Part shown: positions 7,746 through 11,295 of the stretch, piece after piece | How positions within the stretch are numbered: the first letter of the stretch is position 1 | Layout of the letters: each line of letters opens with the position of its first letter | Assembly: GCA_003161205.1 (NCBI GenBank) | Contig: PMOU01000187.1 | Location: 6,668-17,962, forward strand | Length of the DNA stretch: 11,295 bases | Direction: 5' to 3' | DNA from: Actinomycetota bacterium | GTDB taxonomy: Bacteria; Actinomycetota; Actinomycetes; Streptosporangiales; Streptosporangiaceae | Translations under genes and position numbers: made by a program | Notes under the pieces: model-generated | What the model was told of the DNA's origin: nothing | Seen by the model: only the letters and a program-made list of their open reading frames with translations | Database searches by the model: none

Positions 7746-7753
7746 CTCAATTC

Positions 7754-8308
7754 ATGATGATTATCGTGGCCGGCGTCTCGGGCAGCGGCAAGACGACGGT
7801 GGGCGCCATGCTCGCGGGGCGGCTGGGCTGGCGGTTCGCCGACGCGGACGACTTCCACCCGGCCGCGAACATCGAGAAGATGCGAGCCGGCATCCCGCTG
7901 ACCGACGACGATCGCTGGCCGTGGCTGCGGGCCATCGGCGCCTGGATGGATGAGTGCATCGCCCGGAACGAACCGGCCGTCATCACCTGCTCGGCGCTCA
8001 AGCGCTCCTACCGGGACGTGCTGCTCGGCGGCCGCCCGCAGGCCCGGCTGGTCTTCCTGGCCATGGACCGCCAGGTGATCGCCGGGCGGCTCGCCACCCG
8101 GCACGGCCATTTCTTCCCCGGCCAGCTCCTCGGCACCCAGTTCGACGACCTCGAACCGCCTCAGCCGGACGAGCACGTCCTCACGATCGTGCCGGCCGGC
8201 GAGCCGGCCGACACGGTCGCGTCGATCATCGCGGTACTGTTTCCCCAGGAGCAGGGGCCTTCCGGCGCCTTAGGCGGTGAGCATGAAGCTGAAGCTGGAC
8301 CTGCATGA
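7754..8308 (+). CDS. gntK: Gluconokinase
   Basis: The 184-residue P-loop kinase shows GVSGSGKTT (residues 7-15), the gluconate-kinase signature DADDFHPAANIEKMRAGIPL followed by TDDDRWPWL, CSALKRSYRD, and the lid region RHGHFFPGQLLGTQFDDLEPP, where family members usually have SQF. It phosphorylates D-gluconate to 6-phosphogluconate for the pentose phosphate or Entner-Doudoroff routes. Length is close to the usual 165-180 residues, with a slightly longer acidic C-terminus that overlaps the next gene. Start is the first of two tandem ATGs; no Shine-Dalgarno is present. No gluconate permease or GntR regulator is visible nearby, so this is a detached kinase gene. Confidence 0.93.
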   Translation: MMIIVAGVSGSGKTTVGAMLAGRLGWRFADADDFHPAANIEKMRAGIPLTDDDRWPWLRAIGAWMDECIARNEPAVITCSALKRSYRDVLLGGRPQARLVFLAMDRQVIAGRLATRHGHFFPGQLLGTQFDDLEPPQPDEHVLTIVPAGEPADTVASIIAVLFPQEQGPSGALGGEHEAEAGPA

Positions 8309-8534
8309 CATTTACAACCGGGGACAGGACATCGACCGGGCGTTGCAGGCGATCATCGACGAGGCCGTGGCGAAGAAGGCTCCGCTGGTCGAGATTATCC
8401 CGGGCAAAGGTTCCGGTCAGCTCAAGAAGCACGTGCTTCGGTTCCTTGAGCAAAAAGAGATCAAGGCGAAGTATCACCGGGTGGAGAAGGACTCGAAGAA
8501 CTTCGGCCGCGTGTTCATACATTTCCGCTGGTAG
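8283..8534 (+). CDS. Stand-alone Smr-domain protein
   Basis: The 83-residue protein is essentially one Smr (small MutS-related) domain: LDLHDIYNRG at the N-terminus in place of the common LDLHG, a central LVEIIPGKGSGQLKKHV matching the G-x-G-x-G-x-L loop, and a C-terminal KNFGRVFIHFRW. Smr domains can have nucleic-acid nicking or binding activity, and recent work in other bacteria links some to ribosome rescue; the role of this short actinobacterial form is not known. ATG 8283 follows AGGCGG at 8272-8277; GTG 8277 is an alternative adding two residues. It overlaps gluconokinase by 26 bases in another frame, so the two are probably co-transcribed and translationally coupled. Confidence 0.85.
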   Translation: MKLKLDLHDIYNRGQDIDRALQAIIDEAVAKKAPLVEIIPGKGSGQLKKHVLRFLEQKEIKAKYHRVEKDSKNFGRVFIHFRW

Positions 8535-8557
8535 ACGCGGTACATTCGGACGGCGTG

Positions 8558-8575
8558 CCGGTCCTGCCGGTTTTT
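8558..8575 (+). terminator. Weak intrinsic terminator-like hairpin after the Smr gene
   Basis: CCGG (8558-8561) and CCGG (8567-8570) form a short stem around TCCTG, followed by five Ts (8571-8575), 24 bases after the Smr stop. The stem is only four or five pairs, but it is one of very few T runs here and lies at the end of an operon. Confidence 0.35.
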
Positions 8576-8578
8576 CCT

Positions 8579-8633
8579 GCCCGCATTCCCTGACGCGGGC
8601 GTCGGGGTAAAGGCGGCTAGCTAGTCCCGCCTT
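8579..8633. repeat. Two further hairpins upstream of the lipoprotein gene
   Basis: GCCCGC (8579-8584) pairs with GCGGGC (8595-8600) around a ten-base loop, and AAGGCGG (8610-8616) pairs with CCGCCTT (8627-8633) around CTAGCTAGTC. Neither is followed by a T run. The rest of the 194-base gap up to the lipoprotein ATG shows no gene; no convincing promoter hexamers were found. Confidence 0.45.
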
Positions 8634-8714
8634 GGGAACATTCAGTGCAGACTCTGAACAAGCATCGAGATCCCGGCAATAATGACAGCCTTCAGCCGTA
8701 CATCCGACCGAGAC

Positions 8715-8722
8715 AAAGGAGG
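8715..8722 (+). promoter_or_regulatory. Strong ribosome binding site deciding the lipoprotein start
   Basis: AAAGGAGG lies six bases before ATG 8729 and fixes that start over an earlier in-frame GTG at 8645, whose extra 28 residues would place charged sequence before the signal peptide. Confidence 0.8.
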
Positions 8723-8728
8723 CGTGTC

Positions 8729-9286
8729 ATGCGATTCAATCTCGTGGCTCGCCGGATTATGGCGCCTGCGCTGGGCCTGGCGCTCGCCGCGACCGTAGCG
8801 GCCTGCAGCAGCAGTTCGAGCTCGTCCGCCTCGACGTCCCCGCCCAGTTCCGCGGCCTCGTCGCCAGCGTCGGCGCCGGCCTCGTCGCCCAGCGCCGTCG
8901 CCAGCTCGAGCGCCCCGTTGACCTCGGAAGCGGTGGCGCAAATCACCGCCAACTGGGAGAAGTTCTTCAGCTCGAGTACCACGGCCGCGCAGAAGGCCAC
9001 CCTGCTGCAGAACGGGAGCACGTTCGCCTCGGCCATCAGCGCCTTCGCCAAACTGCCCCTGGCCAGCGGGATCGGGGCCAAGGTGACCAAGGTCCTGCCG
9101 GCCACCTCGACCACGGCCACCGTGACCTACGACATCACGTCAGGCGGAACAAGCCTGCTGTCCGGCCAGACCGGCACGGCGGTGTATCAGGACGGCACCT
9201 GGAAGGTCGGCGACGCCAGCCTCTGCGGCTTGTTCAAGCTGATACCGGGTGGTTCGGTCCCAGCCGCGTGCAGTTCGGTCGGCTGA
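8729..9286 (+). CDS. Lipoprotein with MTB12-like C-terminal domain
   Basis: The 185-residue protein begins with a basic n-region (RFNLVARR), a hydrophobic core and a lipobox TVAAC with lipidated Cys26, so it should be anchored to the outer face of the membrane. A Ser/Pro/Ala-rich linker (about 27-69) follows, then a domain of about 115 residues with W-E-K-F-F, A-A-Q-K-A-T-L-L-Q-N-G, a T-V-T-Y-D-I strand and D-G-T-W-K-V-G-D-A-S-L-C. This pattern resembles the low-molecular-weight antigen MTB12-like domain of actinobacteria, whose molecular function is not established. Cys166 and Cys181 could form a disulfide. The MFS exporter begins 15 bases after the stop, suggesting co-transcription. Family match is by eye. 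Confidence 0.85.
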   Translation: MRFNLVARRIMAPALGLALAATVAACSSSSSSSASTSPPSSAASSPASAPASSPSAVASSSAPLTSEAVAQITANWEKFFSSSTTAAQKATLLQNGSTFASAISAFAKLPLASGIGAKVTKVLPATSTTATVTYDITSGGTSLLSGQTGTAVYQDGTWKVGDASLCGLFKLIPGGSVPAACSSVG

Positions 9287-9301
9287 CCAAGGTCGCCCGG
9301 A

Positions 9302-10888
9302 TTGGCTAGCCCGGCGGAGGCCGTCTCTGGCGACTGGCCCGGGGGCGACCGGCCCGGCGTCGTGCCGCGGGGCAGCCAGGGGCTCGCGCTGGCGACACTG
9401 TGCACCCTGCTGTTCCTGACCTTCCTCGACAACACCGTGGTCAGCGTGGCGCTCGGCAACCTGCAGACGAGCCTGAAGGCGGACGTCACCGACCTGCAGT
9501 GGGTGGTCGGCGCCTACGCCCTGACCTTCGCCAGCATCATGATGGCCTGCGGCATGATCGGGGACGAGCTCGGCCGCAAGAAGGTCATGCTGGCCGGGGC
9601 GGCCGTGTTCTGCGCGGGCTCGGTGCTGTGCGCGCTGGCCCCGAACGTCGGTGTGCTCATCGCCGGCCGCGCGGTGATGGGCCTGGGGGCGGCCGCCAGC
9701 GAGCCGGGCACGCTGTCGATGCTGCGTCAGCTGTACCCGGACGCCAGGGCCAGGAGCCGGGCGGTCGGGATCTGGGCCGGGACGTCCGGGTTCGCGCTGG
9801 CCGCGGGCCCGGTCATCGGCGGCGTGATCGTCGGAGCCTGGAACTGGCGCGGCATCTTCTGGTTCAACCTGGTCTTCGGGCTCGCGGCCCTGATCGTCGC
9901 GGCGATCATCTTGCCGGAGAGCTCGAACGCCCAGGCGGCCCGGGTGGATATCCCGGGTACGCTGCTCGCCGCGGGCGCGCTCGCCGCCGGAGTCTTCGCG
10001 GTCATCGACGCGGAGTCGGCCGGCTTCGGCGCGGTCGAGGTTATCGCCCTGCTGTGCGTGAGCGCGGTCCTGCTGGCCGCGTTCGCCTGGTGGGAGCACC
10101 GCGCCCCGTACCCGCTGCTTGACCTGCGCTTCCTGCGCGTACCCGAGTTCACCACCGGCATCATCGCCGCGTTCTGCACCTACTTCGCCACCTTCGCCAT
10201 CTTCTTTTTCACCGCGCTGTACCTGGTCGAGGTGGTGGGCGCCTCCGGCTACCGGCTGGCGGCCGTGTTCGCGCCGATGACCATCTTGATGATCGTGTCC
10301 TCGGTGCTGGCGGGACGCTGGACGGCCCTGGCCGGACCGCGCTGGTCGATTTCGATCGGCTGCGTGCTGTTCGCAGCCGGCCTGTTTCTCGCGAACGGCT
10401 ACCTGTCCCCGCGCCCGGACTACGGGCCGCTGGCACTGGCCCTCGGCCTGGCCGGTATCGGCATCGGCACCACCGTGGTGCCCATCACCTCCTCGGTGCT
10501 GTCCGCGGTGCCGCCCGAGCGTTCGGGGATGGCCGCCTCCGCGGCCAACACCAGTCGCGAGATCGGCGCCGTGACCGGCGTGGCGGTGCTCGGTTCACTG
10601 GTCGACTCACAGCTGCGGTCCAGCCTGGCCGGGCAGATGAGCCATCTCGGCATCCCGGCCACCTTCCAGACGCTCGTCGCCAACGCCCTCGAGACCGGCC
10701 AGATCCCGAAGAACACCGCCGGGTACGCGGGCTACGGCAAGCTCGTCCAGGAGGTCATCGAGGCCGCGTACACCGCCTTCCACCAGGGGCTGCACGCCGC
10801 GCTTTACCTGTCGGCCGGGCTCGCGCTCGCTGCCGGGCTGCTTGCTCTCATCACGCTCCGCTCACACCCAGTCGACGCAGGGTCTTGA
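9302..10888 (+). CDS. DHA2-family MFS multidrug exporter (EmrB/QacA type)
   Basis: The 528-residue protein shows about 14 hydrophobic segments, from LATLCTLLFLTFLDNTVVS to a final YLSAGLALAAGLLALI. It has the D1 motif LDNTVVSVAL in TM1, motif A GMIGDELGRKK in the TM2-3 loop, R-A-V-M-G-L-G in TM4 and motif C GPVIGGVI in TM5, which mark drug:proton antiporters of the 14-TM group. It probably exports hydrophobic compounds or metabolites using the proton gradient; the substrate cannot be told. The start is taken as TTG 9302, with a weak upstream site; GTG 9362 would still leave all membrane segments intact. The gene follows the lipoprotein by 15 bases, so the two may form an operon, and precedes a second DHA2-type gene that has its own control region. 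Confidence 0.93.
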   Translation: MASPAEAVSGDWPGGDRPGVVPRGSQGLALATLCTLLFLTFLDNTVVSVALGNLQTSLKADVTDLQWVVGAYALTFASIMMACGMIGDELGRKKVMLAGAAVFCAGSVLCALAPNVGVLIAGRAVMGLGAAASEPGTLSMLRQLYPDARARSRAVGIWAGTSGFALAAGPVIGGVIVGAWNWRGIFWFNLVFGLAALIVAAIILPESSNAQAARVDIPGTLLAAGALAAGVFAVIDAESAGFGAVEVIALLCVSAVLLAAFAWWEHRAPYPLLDLRFLRVPEFTTGIIAAFCTYFATFAIFFFTALYLVEVVGASGYRLAAVFAPMTILMIVSSVLAGRWTALAGPRWSISIGCVLFAAGLFLANGYLSPRPDYGPLALALGLAGIGIGTTVVPITSSVLSAVPPERSGMAASAANTSREIGAVTGVAVLGSLVDSQLRSSLAGQMSHLGIPATFQTLVANALETGQIPKNTAGYAGYGKLVQEVIEAAYTAFHQGLHAALYLSAGLALAAGLLALITLRSHPVDAGS

Positions 10889-10908
10889 CGCGGGTTCCGG
10901 TTAGCTCT

Positions 10909-10951
10909 CAGCCGCGGAACAAATGCCGGCCAGCCGCGGAACAGATGCCGG
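10909..10951. repeat. Tandem 21-base direct repeat upstream of second MFS gene
   Basis: Two copies starting CAGCCGCGGAACA at 10909-10929 and 10931-10951 match at 20 of 21 positions (A to G at position 14) with a 22-base period, two helical turns. They lie immediately upstream of a possible promoter, as expected for a pair of regulator binding sites. Seen directly; operator role is inference. Confidence 0.6.
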
Positions 10952-10980
10952 TTGATCACGGTTACCGGTGACGATGTAAC
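10952..10980 (+). promoter_or_regulatory. Candidate promoter of the second MFS gene
   Basis: TTGATC (10952-10957) and TGTAAC (10975-10980) are separated by 17 bases. An imperfect palindrome GTTACCGGTGAC (10961-10972) lies in the spacer, where a repressor could bind. A second TTGACG occurs at 10982 without a good partner. The leader to the ATG would be about 45 bases. Confidence 0.35.
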
Positions 10981-11032
10981 GTTGACGTCGGGGTTAGATC
11001 TGATTTCGCTGGAAGCATCCTGAGGAGCATGC

Positions 11033-11295
11033 ATGTCGGTTGACAACGTCCGGCCGGATAAGAATCCGGGCACTGATGGCCGGGGCAAGAACTACAAGTG
11101 GATTGCCTTGTCCAACACCACGCTCGGCATCTTGATGGTCACGATCAACCAGTCCATCTTGCTGATCTCGCTGCCCGCGCTGTTCCGGGGCATCCGGCTC
11201 AACCCGCTGATACCCTCCAACACGTCCTATTTCCTGTGGATATTCATGGGGTTCATCCTGGTCACCGCGGTCCTGGTGGTCAGCCTGGGACGGGT
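11033..11295 (+). CDS. Second DHA2-type MFS transporter, 3' end outside window
   Basis: An ATG at 11033, preceded by GAGGAG (11022-11027) at five bases, opens a frame that runs to the window end (87 complete codons). After a polar N-terminus of about 22 residues comes WIALSNTTLGILMVTINQSI, then LLISLPALFRGIRLNPL, a TM1 region of the kind seen in actinobacterial 14-TM MFS exporters, and a second hydrophobic segment SYFLWIFMGFILVTAVLVVS ending at LGR, the start of motif A. The substrate is unknown. Its sequence differs clearly from the upstream exporter, so the two are not a recent duplication. The control region before it suggests separate regulation. Confidence 0.85.
   Translation, partial: MSVDNVRPDKNPGTDGRGKNYKWIALSNTTLGILMVTINQSILLISLPALFRGIRLNPLIPSNTSYFLWIFMGFILVTAVLVVSLGR

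Noticed and set aside
6652..7953. Long plus-strand open frame antisense to the YceI gene
   Set aside because: Its peptide is Arg/Gly/Ala/His-rich out-of-frame sequence; the opposite strand encodes a clear YceI domain and the flanking strands clear GH25 and gluconokinase.
9140..10099. Long minus-strand open frame opposite the first MFS gene
   Set aside because: Low-complexity Arg/Gln/Asp/Gly peptide typical of antisense high-GC frames; the plus strand has an unambiguous transporter.
10909..10951. CRISPR-like or transposon repeat
   Set aside because: Only two copies with a one-base gap, no spacers, no terminal inverted repeats and no cas or transposase gene.

Overview
The window is high-GC DNA with dense, mostly short-spaced genes, strong GC bias at third codon positions, several non-ATG starts and an MTB12-like lipoprotein domain. 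Together these point to an actinobacterium, probably a Streptosporangiales/Streptomycetales-type soil organism; the genus cannot be fixed from this stretch. No tRNA, rRNA, CRISPR array, transposase or integrase is visible, and nothing marks the region as a recent mobile island.

Layout. (1) 1-2404, plus strand: the 3' part of an FtsH-like AAA+ zinc metalloprotease with unusual insertions, followed 13 bases later by a small protein with its own HExxH motif and a possible distal Glu ligand. They look like an operon. A textbook G-quadruplex motif lies near the end of the second gene, where it meets a convergent gene. (2) 2307-3413, minus strand: a short gene that appears broken by a one-base frameshift, then a plant-type glutaminyl-peptide cyclotransferase starting at TTG. 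(3) 3515-4321, plus: a SAM-dependent methyltransferase. (4) 4348-5526, minus: a short Rho-type termination factor with altered residues and a hairpin beside its ribosome binding site. (5) 5527-6067: a 541-base non-coding gap with several inverted repeats. (6) 6068-6979, plus: a GH25 lysozyme. (7) 6988-7710, minus: a membrane-anchored YceI-family protein, divergent from (8) 7754-8534, plus: gluconokinase overlapping a stand-alone Smr-domain protein. (9) 8729-10888, plus: an MTB12-like lipoprotein followed closely by a DHA2-type MFS exporter. (10) 11033-end, plus: the start of a second DHA2-type transporter with its own control region holding a near-perfect 21-base direct repeat.

Functionally this is a patchwork of small transcription units rather than one pathway. 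The FtsH/HExxH pair could be a two-gene proteolysis unit. GH25, YceI, the lipoprotein and the exporters act at the envelope. The most unusual items are the short Rho with substitutions in its ATP/bicyclomycin pocket, the FtsH-like protein with its insertions and HExxH partner, the frameshifted gene, and the repeat-bearing promoter region before the last gene. I did not find convincing evidence of a wholly new multi-gene system.
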